Below are positions 1-9,247 of a stretch of 64,000 nucleotides of DNA, in pieces. The notes under the pieces are model-generated. The model searched no databases. It was not told where the DNA came from and saw only the letters and a list, made by a program, of their open reading frames with translations. The position numbers and the translations under genes were made by a program. The DNA is from Brucella pseudogrignonensis (lineage in GTDB: Bacteria > Pseudomonadota > Alphaproteobacteria > Rhizobiales > Rhizobiaceae), in NCBI RefSeq assembly GCF_002252525.1, contig NZ_NNRM01000044.1, forward strand, positions 62,001 through 126,000, given 5' to 3'. How positions within the stretch are numbered: position 1 is the stretch's first letter; the number at the start of each line of letters is the position of its first letter.

Positions 1-235
1 GCGTCGTCAGCACGGTTCTGGAGCGATCCGCCAGATGACAGTGGATCGAGAGAATATCGCCGGCTGCGACCCCGCCGGGCGGATGCAAAAGATAGACATG
101 TGCACTGCCATCCGCCTCCGGGTAGAATGGACGTTGCACAGCAAGCGGTCCCACATGCCGCCGCCGAACGAGCCGGGTGGAGGAAGTGTTGTGCTCGAAC
201 CACAGTTCGAGCTCGGCATGCCACCCTTTGCTCAT
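1..235 (-). CDS. ureD: Urease accessory protein UreD (UreH), N-terminal part
   Basis: The first 78 codons of ureD; the rest lies beyond the left edge. UreD is a scaffold of the UreDFG complex that delivers nickel to the urease active site. The translation opens MSKGWHAELELWFEH, then has RLVRRRHVGPLAVQRPFYPE and HPPGGVAAGDIL, the conserved N-terminal signature of the family. An in-frame TAG lies four codons upstream of the ATG and a GGGAG ribosome-binding site lies between, so the start is firm. It is divergent from ureE, with about 214 bp between the two starts, which is not the usual one-direction urease operon. The family call is secure; the completeness of the gene cannot be judged. Confidence 0.88.
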   Translation of the reverse strand, partial: MSKGWHAELELWFEHNTSSTRLVRRRHVGPLAVQRPFYPEADGSAHVYLLHPPGGVAAGDILSIHCHLADRSRTVLTT

Positions 236-449
236 CAACGACTGCTACTCCCATGGAGCTTAAGAACTTCGATGCGATTGGGATATGCGGCAAGAAAATG
301 CTAAAAAAGCGAAAGTTGAATGACAATAACTCGACAATTTGTGTTGTACAAGCTTAATTGTAAGAGGATCTGAGCCTGTATCGGGAATTGATTGGGCCTG
401 ATTAAGTCTTGTCTTCTTCTCGTAACACTTTGAAGTTAGTGGAGGACCT

Positions 450-1034
450 ATGCGCAAAGTGATAGCGATCCGACCTGGTTCCGAACTCAGTCGGGATAAA
501 AGCATGACGGTGACCGGCAGGCTGTCGCTTGCCCATGATGGGCGGCATCTGCGTCGCAAGGCTGTTGAACTGACGGATGGAAGCCGGATTTTCCTTGATC
601 TACCGCAGGCGGTTGTTCTGAGAAGCGGCGACGCGCTCGTTCTCGAGGATGGCGCGCTGGTGTTGGTCGAGGCTGCCAATGAAGCGCTTTATGAGATCAC
701 CGCATCAAGTCCGAAGGCGCTTAGCGAGCTTGCCTGGCACATCGGCAACAGGCACCTTCCAGCCGAAATCGCGCTTAAGCGGATATTGATCCTGCGGGAT
801 CATGTCATCAAGACCATGCTGGAAGGTCTTGGGGCACAGGTCACCGAGATTCTGGCACCGTTTAATCCCTTGCGCGGCGCCTATTCCGGCCAAGTGGGCG
901 ATCACGGTCATCACCCCGTGCATGATCACAGCGATAGTCACGGCCACAGCCATGAACATAAGCATGAACATAAGCATAAGCATGAGCATGAGCATGAGCA
1001 TGAGCATGAGCATGAGCATGAGCGATCACGCTAA
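450..1034 (+). CDS. ureE: Urease accessory protein UreE with long His-rich tail
   Basis: Nickel metallochaperone of urease maturation, 194 aa. GGAGGA lies just upstream of the ATG. The N-terminal domain (about residues 1-70) is followed by the metal-binding domain with the conserved block WHIGNRHLPAEI (around residues 95-106), whose His residues bind nickel. The C-terminus from about residue 150 is almost purely His alternating with Glu, Lys, Asp, Ser or Gly, and is encoded by a hexanucleotide repeat. Such tails are known in UreE proteins and store or buffer nickel. It is followed after about 30 bp by ureG, so the two are probably co-transcribed; ureF, normally between them, is absent here. 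Confidence 0.93.
   Translation: MRKVIAIRPGSELSRDKSMTVTGRLSLAHDGRHLRRKAVELTDGSRIFLDLPQAVVLRSGDALVLEDGALVLVEAANEALYEITASSPKALSELAWHIGNRHLPAEIALKRILILRDHVIKTMLEGLGAQVTEILAPFNPLRGAYSGQVGDHGHHPVHDHSDSHGHSHEHKHEHKHKHEHEHEHEHEHEHERSR
951..1022 (+). repeat. CATRAR hexanucleotide tandem repeat inside ureE
   Basis: Twelve consecutive hexamers: CATGAA, CATAAG, CATGAA, CATAAG, CATAAG, then seven identical CATGAG units. Each unit adds one His-Glu or His-Lys pair to the UreE tail. The unit is a multiple of three, so slippage would change tail length without breaking the frame. Confidence 0.9.
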
Positions 1035-1067
1035 CGCCTGTCAATTTGTCGAGGGAGGAGAGCTTTG

Positions 1068-1685
1068 ATGGCTTCGAAAAATGGACCATTGCGCATTGGA
1101 ATTGGCGGGCCGGTTGGCTCTGGAAAAACGACCTTGACCGAACATCTTTGCAAGGCATTGCGTGCGCATTATTCCATCGCGGTGATCACAAACGACATCT
1201 ACACCAAGGAAGACGCCTTGATCCTGGCAAAGCGCCAGGCCTTGTCGGAAGACCGCATTTTGGGCGTGGAAACCGGTGGTTGTCCGCACACGGCGATCAG
1301 GGAGGATGCATCGATCAACCTACAGGCCATTGCCGAGATGAACCGAAAATTTCCGGATCTCGACATGGTGTTTATCGAGTCGGGCGGTGACAATCTTGCC
1401 GCCACTTTCTCGCCGGATCTTGCGGATCTCACCCTTTATGTGATTTCAGTCTGTCAGGGCGAGGAAATCCCGCGAAAGGGCGGCCCGGGCATAACACGAT
1501 CGGACTTCCTCATCATCAACAAGAGCGATCTCGCGCCTTATGTGCATGTCGATCTCGATGTGATGCGGTCCGACGCGCAAAGGATGCGCGCCGGCAGACC
1601 CTTTGGCTTCACCGATCTCACGCGCGGAACCGGACTGGATCGGGTCATTGAGTTCATTGTCGAGGATGGTGGGCTGTCACGCTAA
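1068..1685 (+). CDS. ureG: Urease accessory GTPase UreG
   Basis: GTPase that drives nickel insertion into urease, 205 aa, the usual family length. The P-loop [10 protein letters not shown] is near residues 12-21, the [15 protein letters not shown] metal/switch block is near the middle, and INKSDLAP is the guanine-specificity motif. ATG at 1068 is preferred over the TTG just before it because GGGAGGAG lies at the right distance. It follows ureE closely. Its stop codon overlaps that of the convergent hydrolase gene by 3 bp. No terminator hairpin fits between the two converging genes. Confidence 0.95.
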   Translation: MASKNGPLRIGIGGPVGSGKTTLTEHLCKALRAHYSIAVITNDIYTKEDALILAKRQALSEDRILGVETGGCPHTAIREDASINLQAIAEMNRKFPDLDMVFIESGGDNLAATFSPDLADLTLYVISVCQGEEIPRKGGPGITRSDFLIINKSDLAPYVHVDLDVMRSDAQRMRAGRPFGFTDLTRGTGLDRVIEFIVEDGGLSR

Positions 1686-2809
1686 CGGTTCTGCAGGCGA
1701 TCGATCACCCGCACGGGCAGATGCAATGCGAGCGAGGCCTGTTCGAAAGCGCCCTGCCCGGCGGCAACGAAACTATCGTCCAGACCGGCATATTCGTCGG
1801 TGATGAGACGCCGCAGCAGGTGGCCCGATCCCAGCAGTTTGATCAGGGTGTTGGAACTTGCAAACAGGCTGTGGCCACCGCGGTCGACCTGAGAAATATC
1901 AAGCACCTGAATATTCTTGTTTTGCAGGAAGGCGATATCAAAGCCGCTGCCGATGCGCGGTGCGCCACCGGCCAGTCGCCGCGATATGTCGAGTGCGCGG
2001 TCGCGGCGCGACACCACGATTGTGAAGGGTTGCGGCAATTCATCAATGTCCTCGACCTGACTGCGGAACAGATCGGGGTCGATATCGGCCGCCGCCAGCA
2101 ACACCCCGTTCATGCGCCGCAGCACGTCGTGGCGTTTGCCGATCGCCAATGTGCGTAACGCTTCCATGACCACCACCGCCCCCATTGAGTGCCCGACAAG
2201 GACGATGCCTCTTGCTTTGGTGCGGGCGGCGATTTCCAGGGTTTCGACCAAACCGCTGCGCGCGATGATGGCACTGTCACGGTCATAGAGATAACGGGTG
2301 AAGGAAGCGGCTGAGGCCCAGGCGAAATGGATCGGGACCGAATTGACGCCATAATCCTGGACAATCTGTGCGTTGCGGAACAGGCCCTCGGCAAAGTTGT
2401 TGTTATAGCCGTGTACGAATATGAAGATTTCGCGCTGTTCTGGCGCACGCTCGGCCAATTGCTGATTGAGCGTGCGGATCATTGCTGCGGGGTCGGCAAT
2501 GGGCTGATAATCGGAGGCACGGAAATGGCTTTGAGGGTCCGGACGCACCGAAGAGGTTTCAACGTTGCCGGGGCGATGATTGCTGGGAATATGCACGCGG
2601 ATGCTCGACAGATTGAGTGCCGGGGCCCGGGCTCGCGCATAGGCGATCGACGGCCTGTCATCACGTTGCCGCACGCTGGCAACATTCAGAGCTACGACGG
2701 CGGCGCTTTGGCCCGGGGGCGCGGGATGATCAAGCCCGGTGACCGCGCGGTTGCCGGCGCATCCGGTGACGATCAGCAGGAACAAGGCAACAATCAGGCG
2801 CTGCTTCAA
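1682..2809 (-). CDS. Alpha/beta hydrolase lipoprotein (DUF900 / COG4782 type)
   Basis: A 375-aa putative lipase/esterase-like protein of unknown substrate. It begins with a signal sequence ending in the lipobox VTGC, so it is probably a lipoprotein. The central part has FVHGYNNNF (oxyanion region) and the nucleophile elbow GHSMG near residue 207; a possible acid lies in VVSRRDRAL and the His in GGHSLF. This arrangement is that of the DUF900 family. The start is a TTG preceded by AGGGGA, and no ATG gives a signal peptide. It is convergent with ureG and shows no sign of working with urease. Confidence 0.8.
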   Translation of the reverse strand: MKQRLIVALFLLIVTGCAGNRAVTGLDHPAPPGQSAAVVALNVASVRQRDDRPSIAYARARAPALNLSSIRVHIPSNHRPGNVETSSVRPDPQSHFRASDYQPIADPAAMIRTLNQQLAERAPEQREIFIFVHGYNNNFAEGLFRNAQIVQDYGVNSVPIHFAWASAASFTRYLYDRDSAIIARSGLVETLEIAARTKARGIVLVGHSMGAVVVMEALRTLAIGKRHDVLRRMNGVLLAAADIDPDLFRSQVEDIDELPQPFTIVVSRRDRALDISRRLAGGAPRIGSGFDIAFLQNKNIQVLDISQVDRGGHSLFASSNTLIKLLGSGHLLRRLITDEYAGLDDSFVAAGQGAFEQASLALHLPVRVIDRLQNR

Positions 2810-2999
2810 ACGGCGTCCCCTGCTTCAAGCGTGGCTATCGGGGTTGACTGTGCGATCGCATGACCGTGCAAGGACCGCGACCGCAATCTGCAGCCGCAGG
2901 GGCGAAAGCCTAAATCAGCTGCAGGCCGCCATTGCTGCTGTTGCGATGACGCGACCCCGTCCTGCGCACACTGTTTCGACCTGCCACCAAGTAGGTGCA

Positions 3000-3329
3000 T
3001 CAGCGGCGCATTCTGAACGGGCGCGAATGGGTGATGCGTCCATCACGTGCCCTGATCGTGATGTCATAGCTTCGCCCCAGCCGGGTCGCCCGATAGAGGA
3101 AGTGGTTGCCACGACAGTCAAGGGTGCGGACGGTGTGAAACCCGCGCATGCGCAACAGTCTGCTGCCCTGGCTACAACCGATGCGGTGACCGCGATTAAT
3201 GGTGGTGCCGACCTGTACGGAACGGCTCTGAGCAAAGGCCTGTGTGGTCGCAATCATCGCGTCGGAGGAAACAAAGACCATCATCAGAAGGGTGATAAAA
3301 AAAGCGCGCCACATCATTTTATCCTTCAT
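3000..3329 (-). CDS. Small secreted basic protein, unknown function
   Basis: A 109-aa protein with a clear N-terminal signal sequence (MKDKMMWRAFFITLL, then a hydrophobic run ending near AFAQS). The mature part of about 75 residues is rich in Arg and carries two Cys (in RIGCSQGS and TLDCRGN) that could form a disulfide. I do not recognise the family. The second in-frame ATG (3317) has AAGGA close upstream and may be the true start. It stands alone between two other envelope-protein genes on the same strand. Confidence 0.6.
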   Translation of the reverse strand: MKDKMMWRAFFITLLMMVFVSSDAMIATTQAFAQSRSVQVGTTINRGHRIGCSQGSRLLRMRGFHTVRTLDCRGNHFLYRATRLGRSYDITIRARDGRITHSRPFRMRR

Positions 3330-3425
3330 GTGGGAACGGAGATTTTATGCGGGTCGATCAAAGGCAATCCGCCAGCAGATCATCATCCAGGCTGGCGAGA
3401 GAAAGGTTGGAGACGGTTTGGCGAC

Positions 3426-3710
3426 CTAGCGGCAGCGGGCTTCGAAGAAGCGGCCGTTATGGTCACGGTAGCGGCAATACTGCACGCCATTGCGGGTTTG
3501 GGCGACACCAACCAATGTTCCGGCAGCAGCGCCGATTGCCGCGCCAGTGAGAGCGCCCCGTGCATTGCCGCCGATTGCTCCGCCGGCCAGAGCGCCGACC
3601 GCAGCGCCACCGACGCCATAGCCGGCCGTTCGCCTCTCATCAGTGGTGCAAGCTGTCAAGGAAAGGGCGATGACAGATGTCATCAATGCGCCTGCGATAG
3701 CCGTTCTCAT
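3426..3710 (-). CDS. Small glycine-zipper lipoprotein
   Basis: A 95-aa protein. The ATG at 3710 has GGGAGGAGATT directly upstream, which rules out the longer open frame. The signal peptide ends in the lipobox LTAC. Then comes a glycine-zipper segment, GGAAVGALAGGAIGG followed by GAAIGAAAGTLVG, typical of small Gly-zipper outer-membrane lipoproteins. The end carries a Cys-containing basic tail (YCRYRDHNGRFFEARC). Its probable role is an envelope or membrane-spanning structural protein; no enzyme activity is expected. Confidence 0.75.
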   Translation of the reverse strand: MRTAIAGALMTSVIALSLTACTTDERRTAGYGVGGAAVGALAGGAIGGNARGALTGAAIGAAAGTLVGVAQTRNGVQYCRYRDHNGRFFEARCR

Positions 3711-3978
3711 CTCAATCTCCTCCCAATGTCGATGACCAGCCGTTAACAAATAGCATGAAACTGGGCTTTTGACATCCACGGATTTCGGCTGCGCGACGTG
3801 TGCTCGGCTGCGCGACGGGCGCCATCCTTCCTCACATCCGCCTTTGTCTTGCATGAAGGCTTTAGTGCCAGCTGTGTCCAAACGGGTTTTAACATCGCGT
3901 GGCTGCGGCGCCGGCTGTCAGTGCCGGCGTCTGAACCGATCCTGACCAGGCAGTCCGGAGAGACTTACGCCTGGTTGA

Positions 3979-5082
3979 TCAGGTCTTGAACAGGGCCTTC
4001 AGGGTCGCGGGCTGACTGCGCAGATATTGCGGGGCTGCCGTGACCGTTGTACCGAGTACTGCGGCTGCATGCCATGGCCATCTTGGATCAAACAGGATGG
4101 TTCGAGCCAGGCCGATCAGGTCGGCATCGCCGGTGGCAATGATCGCCTCCGCCTGCGCCGGCTCGGTGATCAGGCCGACCGCGACCACCGGCATGGTAAC
4201 AGCATCCTTGATCCGGCGTGCGAAAGGCACCTGATAGCTCGGAGCGAGCGGAATATCCTGGGTGATATGCAGGCCGCCAGTGGAAACGTTGAGTGCGTCG
4301 CAGCCACGCCGTTCCAGCGCCTGAGCAAAGGCAATGGTATCCTCAAGCATCCAGCCGCCCTGTGTCCAGTCGGTCGCCGACACCCGCACCGAAACAGCCT
4401 GTTCCTGCGGAAAAGCTGCACGCACCGCATCGAAGACTTCCAGGGGGAACCGCATACGGTTTTCAAGGCTGCCGCCATAATCATCATCGCGATGGTTGGA
4501 GAGGGGCGACAGGAAGGAATGCAGCAGATAGCCGTGCGCGGCGTGCAACTGGACCGCGTCAATGCCAAGCCGCGCGGCGCGCAGCGCAGCCCCGACGAAA
4601 GCATCGCGAATTTCATTCATCCGCGCGCGGCTTAAGGCCGTTGGCGCCGGGTCGTCGGGATTGAAGGCGATGGCGGAAGGGGCCTCTGGCTGCCAGCCAT
4701 GTGGCTGATCCGCAGCGATCTGCCCGCCACCGAGCCACGGAAGATTGGTCGATGCCTTTCGGCCGGCATGGGCAAGCTGGATGGCGATCGGCATCGAAGT
4801 CCAGGCGCGAAACCCGTCGAGGACACGCTTCATCGCCGCTTCGGTGGCATCGTCATAGAGCCCGACATCGGCATAGCTGATCCGGCCTTCCGGCACGACG
4901 GCGGTTGCTTCGATGGTTAGCAGCGCTGCACCCGAGAGAGCCAACTGACCCAGATGAATGAGGTGCCAGTCGGTCATGCAGCCATCGACGGCTGAATAGG
5001 TGCACATAGGCGCGATGGTGATCCGGTTTTCCAATTCGAGATTGCGGATTCTTAAGGGCTTGAACAGATTTGATTGCGGCAT
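3979..5082 (-). CDS. NADH:flavin oxidoreductase, old yellow enzyme family
   Basis: FMN-dependent ene-reductase of the YqjM/NamA branch, 367 aa, full length. Motifs seen are the N-terminal LFKPLRIRNLELENRI, the APMCTYSA block with the Cys typical of this branch, QLAHAGRKAS, the substrate-binding HAAHGYLLHSFLSPLSN, and DYGGSLENRMRFPLEV. These enzymes reduce activated C=C bonds with NAD(P)H. The ATG at 5082 is preferred to an upstream GTG because it begins the conserved domain. It is divergent from a broken ArsR-type regulator, which in its intact form would be the natural regulator of this gene. Confidence 0.88.
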   Translation of the reverse strand: MPQSNLFKPLRIRNLELENRITIAPMCTYSAVDGCMTDWHLIHLGQLALSGAALLTIEATAVVPEGRISYADVGLYDDATEAAMKRVLDGFRAWTSMPIAIQLAHAGRKASTNLPWLGGGQIAADQPHGWQPEAPSAIAFNPDDPAPTALSRARMNEIRDAFVGAALRAARLGIDAVQLHAAHGYLLHSFLSPLSNHRDDDYGGSLENRMRFPLEVFDAVRAAFPQEQAVSVRVSATDWTQGGWMLEDTIAFAQALERRGCDALNVSTGGLHITQDIPLAPSYQVPFARRIKDAVTMPVVAVGLITEPAQAEAIIATGDADLIGLARTILFDPRWPWHAAAVLGTTVTAAPQYLRSQPATLKALFKT

Positions 5083-5220
5083 GTCACGCACTTCTTGCTG
5101 GGGGAAAAGGAGGGGCTGCACTGCAGCGTCAAGGGCAGAGGGCCGGTCGCGATCACCGCGCGGCGTCGGTTCTGGGTCGGTATCTGGTATCGTTCAAGAC
5201 ATAACTACACCGCCAGAGCT

Positions 5221-5618
5221 ATGCGTCAACACAGTCCTTTAGCACAGCCCATCGCTCTCTCGCTAAGAAAGCCATGCCGGGCCAACTCTCCCAATTTTCG
5301 CGTGCTGAAATCGAACGCGGGCGGCTTTTTTTTGGCACTGGCCGATCCGCTGAGTCGAAGGGCTTTGCCATTTTGGCCACCCTGCCCGATGCAGTCGAGC
5401 GCACTTGCGCATCCTTTGGCTTTCCGGTTGCCAAGCCCTCTCTCACCCATCATTTCAAGACATTGCGCGGCGCGGGATTAATCAGCCAGACCGACCATGA
5501 AACCAGCGGACCTCGATTGCGCAAGGCGGATATTAAGGCGCAGTTCCCCGAACTTCCGGCGCTGCTTGTTGGGGAACTGACAATGGCCGCTGCGGCCTCA
5601 CGCCCTGCTGAGCGCTGA
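5221..5618 (+). pseudogene. ArsR-type (HTH) transcriptional regulator, frameshifted
   Basis: Two overlapping frames together make one small regulator. The first frame (ATG 5221) gives MRQHSPLAQP and then ALADPLSR, the start of the winged helix. The second frame continues KGFAILATLP, then VAKPSLTHHFKTLRGAGLI (recognition helix region) and the end LRKADIKAQFPELPALL. The shift falls near 5350-5362, just after a run of eight T (5329-5336). Either the gene is broken or a sequencing indel is present. Its position divergent from the old-yellow-enzyme gene is a common pairing. Confidence 0.65.
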
Positions 5619-5811
5619 TCACCTAGAAGTCCAACGGCATGAGGTACGCGCGAAGAATTGCCGCATAAGCGAAGGGATACGCTTTGCTGCAAGGGTTGAG
5701 CCCCTTAAGCCGTCGCCCGATTTGCAGCGCGAGCCGGGTGGCTTGCACGCCTTTCGAAGGAACTTCGCCGCGCTCTCTGCATTATCAGGGAGTGCTGAAA
5801 AGGAGCCCGCG

Positions 5812-6633
5812 ATGCCATTCATTCAAACTGCCGATCAGACCAATCTTCACGTCAAGGACATCGGACATGGCAGAGCTGTGATCCTCATTCACGGCTGGCC
5901 TCTGACCGGCGACATGTTCGAGTTTCAGACGATGGCTCTGCTTGAGGCAGGATATCGGGTGATCACCTATGACCGCCGCGGCTTCGGGCAATCGTCGCAC
6001 CCGGCGGAGGGCTACAATTACGATGTCTTTGCTGACGATCTTGCGGCGGTGCTCGAAGAACTTCAGCTCAACGACGTCATTCTGGTCGGCTTTTCGATGG
6101 GCGGCGGCGAGATTGCACGCTACCTTTCGAGGCATGGCAGCGAGCGGGTGGCAAAAGTGGTGCTTGTCGCCTCCGTTGTGCCCTATCTGTTGCGGGATGA
6201 CAGCAATCCCGACGGCGTGGCGCCCGAGATCCTTGAGGATATGAAATCCCAGGTCAGAAAGGATCGCTTTGCCTTTCTGCAGTCATTCGCAAAGGCCTTT
6301 TACGGGGTCGGATTTGTCACCAGCCCGGTCAGCCAGGCCCTGCTCGACTGGAGCTTTGCTTTGGCGATCATGGCAAGCCCGAAGGCCACCCATGACTGTA
6401 TCGACGCTTTTGGCAAGACCGATTTCCGCAACGACATCGCAGCCTTCACCATGCCGACACTGATCATCCATGGCACCGACGACAACACGGTCCCGATCGA
6501 ACCCTCGGCCCGTGCAGCGGCCAAGGCGATCGCCGGCTCCCGCCTGGTTGAATATAGCGGCGAGCCACACGGATTGTTTGCCACCGCAGCAGAACGTCTC
6601 AACAAGGATATTCTTGACTTTATTCAGGAATAA
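5812..6633 (+). CDS. Alpha/beta hydrolase, non-haem chloroperoxidase-like
   Basis: A 273-aa cofactor-free hydrolase/haloperoxidase. The start at 5812 has AAAGGAG upstream. The catalytic triad is visible: nucleophile Ser in VGFSMGGGE (the GFSMGG form typical of this group), Asp in HGTDDNTVP, and His in GEPHGLF. LIHGWPLTGDMFE and DRRGFGQSS are further family marks. The length is normal. Its true reaction is probably ester or lactone hydrolysis. A strong terminator follows at 6689. It shows no link with the sensor kinase downstream. Confidence 0.87.
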   Translation: MPFIQTADQTNLHVKDIGHGRAVILIHGWPLTGDMFEFQTMALLEAGYRVITYDRRGFGQSSHPAEGYNYDVFADDLAAVLEELQLNDVILVGFSMGGGEIARYLSRHGSERVAKVVLVASVVPYLLRDDSNPDGVAPEILEDMKSQVRKDRFAFLQSFAKAFYGVGFVTSPVSQALLDWSFALAIMASPKATHDCIDAFGKTDFRNDIAAFTMPTLIIHGTDDNTVPIEPSARAAAKAIAGSRLVEYSGEPHGLFATAAERLNKDILDFIQE

Positions 6634-6688
6634 TTGGGTCTTGGGTTCAATACTAAAATTCAAATGACGAAGTAAATAAAAGTATTCC

Positions 6689-6728
6689 CCTCCCAATGTC
6701 CACAAGTATACATTGGGAGGAATTTTTA
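6689..6728 (+). terminator. Rho-independent terminator after the chloroperoxidase-like gene
   Basis: A perfect 11-bp inverted repeat, CCTCCCAATGT (6689-6699) and ACATTGGGAGG (6710-6720), with a 10-nt loop and a T-rich tail. Confidence 0.85.
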
Positions 6729-6808
6729 TATTTTTATTCATCTATATCCATAGGAACGACAATCCGTTACAATGTTCGCAATATGTTCACGCCTGGGTGC
6801 AAGTTTTG

Positions 6809-8866
6809 ATGGATCAGATGAAGCAATATGATCGGAACAGGGAAGCGTTGCGGCTGGCGGCGCTGGAGAGCTATGACATTCTCGACACGCCCCGTGAGAA
6901 GGAATTCGATGATATTGCGGCACTGGCTGCCAGGATCTGCGGCACGCCGATTGGCGTGCTGAATTTTATCACAAGCGAGCGGCAGTTTTTCAAAGCAGAG
7001 GTTGGACTTGGGCTGCGTGAGACACCCTTGGCGAGTTCATTCTGCGCCAAGGCAATTCTGGAGGAGGATTTCCTGCTGGTTCCTGACGCCACAATTGATG
7101 CGCGGTTCCAATGCAATCCGCTGGTCACCGGAGATCCCTATATCCGCTTTTATGCCGGCGCCCTGCTGAAATCCGAGAACGGCTATCCGATTGGCACGCT
7201 CTGTGTACTGGGACATCAGGCAAAGACGCTGAGCGAGGAGCAGGAATTTGCGTTGAAGGTGCTGGCAGGTCAGGCGATCTCCCAGCTCGAGTTGCGGCGG
7301 CGGATTGCCGAGCTCAGTTATGATTTGACGGTGGAACGCCGCCTTTCTTCCAAAAGACAGGTCCGCGTCGCCAGTACCGACGCCAGGCTCGAACAACTCA
7401 AACAAGACGATGAGCGCAATGCGGCCGCGCAGGCTGCGGGTGGCGTCGGCATTTTTGAGGTGGATACAAGTCTCAACACGATCACGGTTTCCAGCGAATT
7501 CTGCCGTATCTATGGCGTCGCCGAAGCCAGGAGCTATCCGGCTCGCCTGTTTGAGGATCTGATCCTGCCTGAGGACCGTCATCATGCATCCACAAGCGAA
7601 AGCCGCACCAGCGCATCGGCTGTTCTTGACGTCGAATATCGCATTCGACGGGCCTCGGATCAGCGCCTGCGATGGATTGCGCGGCGAGCCCAGTTTCTGG
7701 AAGACGAACACGGCAAGCCACTGAAAATGGTGGGGGTGGCGATTGATGTCACCGATGCCAAGCGCAAGGATGCCCGGGTGGCTGCATTGCTGGCACTGGG
7801 GGATCGGCTCAGCCTTGCGAGCTCGCTGCACGATATTGCAAGGATTGCGTCTGAGATCCTCAGTGAGGGCCTGGGCGTTGATCGGAGCGGCTATGCCAGC
7901 ATTGACACGGGCGGGCAATCGATCAAAATCGAATATGAGCATGTTCAGCCGGGGATGGCGCGACAGGTGGAAAGCCATCACAGCGCTGATTACGCACAAA
8001 CGATCGCCCGGCTTGGCGAAGGGCGGCTCGTGGCAGTGGCCAACACCCATGGGGAAGCTTTTCTGCAGGACGAAGCAGCGATCTATCGTGATCTGAATAT
8101 CCGCTCGTTCATCAAAGTCCCGCTGATCAAGGATAACAGGCTGGTTGGTGTCTTGTTTGCCCATGACGAGCGGCCGCATTTCTGGAGCAAGGCAGAGCTC
8201 GATTTCGCAGCCGGTGTTGCCGATCGCACCTATGCGGCGATCGCCAAATTTCATGCCGAGGCCGAACAGCGCATTCTCAATCATGAACTCAGCCATCGGA
8301 TGAAAAACAGCTTGGCGATTGTGCACGCGCTGATCGGTCAGACCCTGAAAGGCGTCACCCAAAGAGATGCGGTGGAAGCCCTGTCCGGTCGCATTCAGGC
8401 GCTGGGCAGCGCCCATGAACTTTTGCTGCAGCAGTCCTGGTCCTCGGCGCAATTGCGTCAGGTCATTGAGCAGGCAATGTATCTTCACGCGGACAAAGCA
8501 CGGGTGTTTTTAAGCGGCCCGCCAACCACGCTGGGCCCGAAGGCAGGGCTTTCGATCGCCTTGCTGCTGCATGAGCTGGGCACCAATGCTCTCAAATATG
8601 GCGCCCTTTCCAATGATCTGGGAGAGGTTCATATTTCCTGGAGCGTGCAGGATGGCGACAGCAGCGATCCGCATTTAAAGCTTGTCTGGGAAGAGCGGCT
8701 CGGGCCGCTGATTACCCGACCCGACAAGACCGGATTCGGGTCGAGATTGATCCGGTTGGGGCTGGGCGGCACCGGTCAGTCGGAGCTCGATTACCGGTCA
8801 ACCGGTTTAATGGCAACGTTTCGTGCACCATTGGCGATGATAATGCATCATCCAACGCAAGCCTAG
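6809..8866 (+). CDS. HWE-family sensor histidine kinase (GAF-PAS-GAF)
   Basis: A 685-aa cytoplasmic sensor kinase without membrane segments. Order: GAF domain (about 20-165, FITSERQFFKAEVGL), coiled linker, PAS domain (about 220-330, ending in MVGVAIDVTDAKR), second GAF domain (about 345-485), then the kinase core. The phosphoacceptor His is residue 496 in NHELSHRMKNSLA. The N-box HELGTNALKYGALS and LVWEERLGP replace the usual H-box/G-box pattern and mark the HWE class, common in Hyphomicrobiales and often tied to light or stress responses. The start at 6809 is chosen because the frame upstream contains the terminator. A response regulator follows after 9 bp. Confidence 0.87.
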   Translation: MDQMKQYDRNREALRLAALESYDILDTPREKEFDDIAALAARICGTPIGVLNFITSERQFFKAEVGLGLRETPLASSFCAKAILEEDFLLVPDATIDARFQCNPLVTGDPYIRFYAGALLKSENGYPIGTLCVLGHQAKTLSEEQEFALKVLAGQAISQLELRRRIAELSYDLTVERRLSSKRQVRVASTDARLEQLKQDDERNAAAQAAGGVGIFEVDTSLNTITVSSEFCRIYGVAEARSYPARLFEDLILPEDRHHASTSESRTSASAVLDVEYRIRRASDQRLRWIARRAQFLEDEHGKPLKMVGVAIDVTDAKRKDARVAALLALGDRLSLASSLHDIARIASEILSEGLGVDRSGYASIDTGGQSIKIEYEHVQPGMARQVESHHSADYAQTIARLGEGRLVAVANTHGEAFLQDEAAIYRDLNIRSFIKVPLIKDNRLVGVLFAHDERPHFWSKAELDFAAGVADRTYAAIAKFHAEAEQRILNHELSHRMKNSLAIVHALIGQTLKGVTQRDAVEALSGRIQALGSAHELLLQQSWSSAQLRQVIEQAMYLHADKARVFLSGPPTTLGPKAGLSIALLLHELGTNALKYGALSNDLGEVHISWSVQDGDSSDPHLKLVWEERLGPLITRPDKTGFGSRLIRLGLGGTGQSELDYRSTGLMATFRAPLAMIMHHPTQA

Positions 8867-8875
8867 GGATGTGAC

Positions 8876-9247
8876 ATGCGCACTGAGACGCGAAGCCCCA
8901 AGACAATTCTGGTCGTTGAAGATGAGCCTGTGCTGCGGCTTGTCGCGGTCGCCGATATTGAGGATGCCGGCATGATTGCGCTTGAAGCGAGCAATGGCAG
9001 CCAGGCGCTCGAGATCCTGGCGACGCAACCCTCAATCGATTTCCTGTTCACCGATATCGACATGCCGGGGGCCATAGATGGAGTTGCGCTTGCAAAACTT
9101 GTCCAGCGCCGCTATCCGGCCATCAAGGTCATTCTTGTTTCCGGCTTGTCCACCACCCCGCAATTGATGCTCGACACACCGGTTCCCTTTTATGCAAAGC
9201 CCTATGATATGGCGCATATTCTCCAGCATATGCGGCTGTCATCGTAA
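8876..9247 (+). CDS. Single-domain response regulator (CheY-like)
   Basis: A 123-aa receiver domain with no output domain. The acidic pocket is VVEDEP, the phosphorylation site is Asp60 in FTDIDMPG, the conserved Ser is in LVSG, and Lys108 is in FYAKPYD. It is almost certainly the partner of the HWE kinase immediately upstream (9-bp gap), acting by protein-protein contact or as a phosphate sink. Its stop codon is followed at once by the start of the next gene, so the three genes are one operon. Confidence 0.9.
   Translation: MRTETRSPKTILVVEDEPVLRLVAVADIEDAGMIALEASNGSQALEILATQPSIDFLFTDIDMPGAIDGVALAKLVQRRYPAIKVILVSGLSTTPQLMLDTPVPFYAKPYDMAHILQHMRLSS

Noticed and set aside
705-1158. Minus-strand and alternate-frame ORFs over the ureE repeat (poly Leu-Met, His-Ala)
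   Set aside because: They are frame shadows of the CATGAG repeat; the plus-strand frame is clearly UreE.
2739-3746. Long plus-strand ORF of 335 aa
   Set aside because: It crosses three minus-strand genes that have signal peptides and ribosome-binding sites, and its own product resembles no family.
7037-8488. Minus-strand ORF of 483 aa
   Set aside because: It is antisense to the kinase gene, whose domains are unmistakable.
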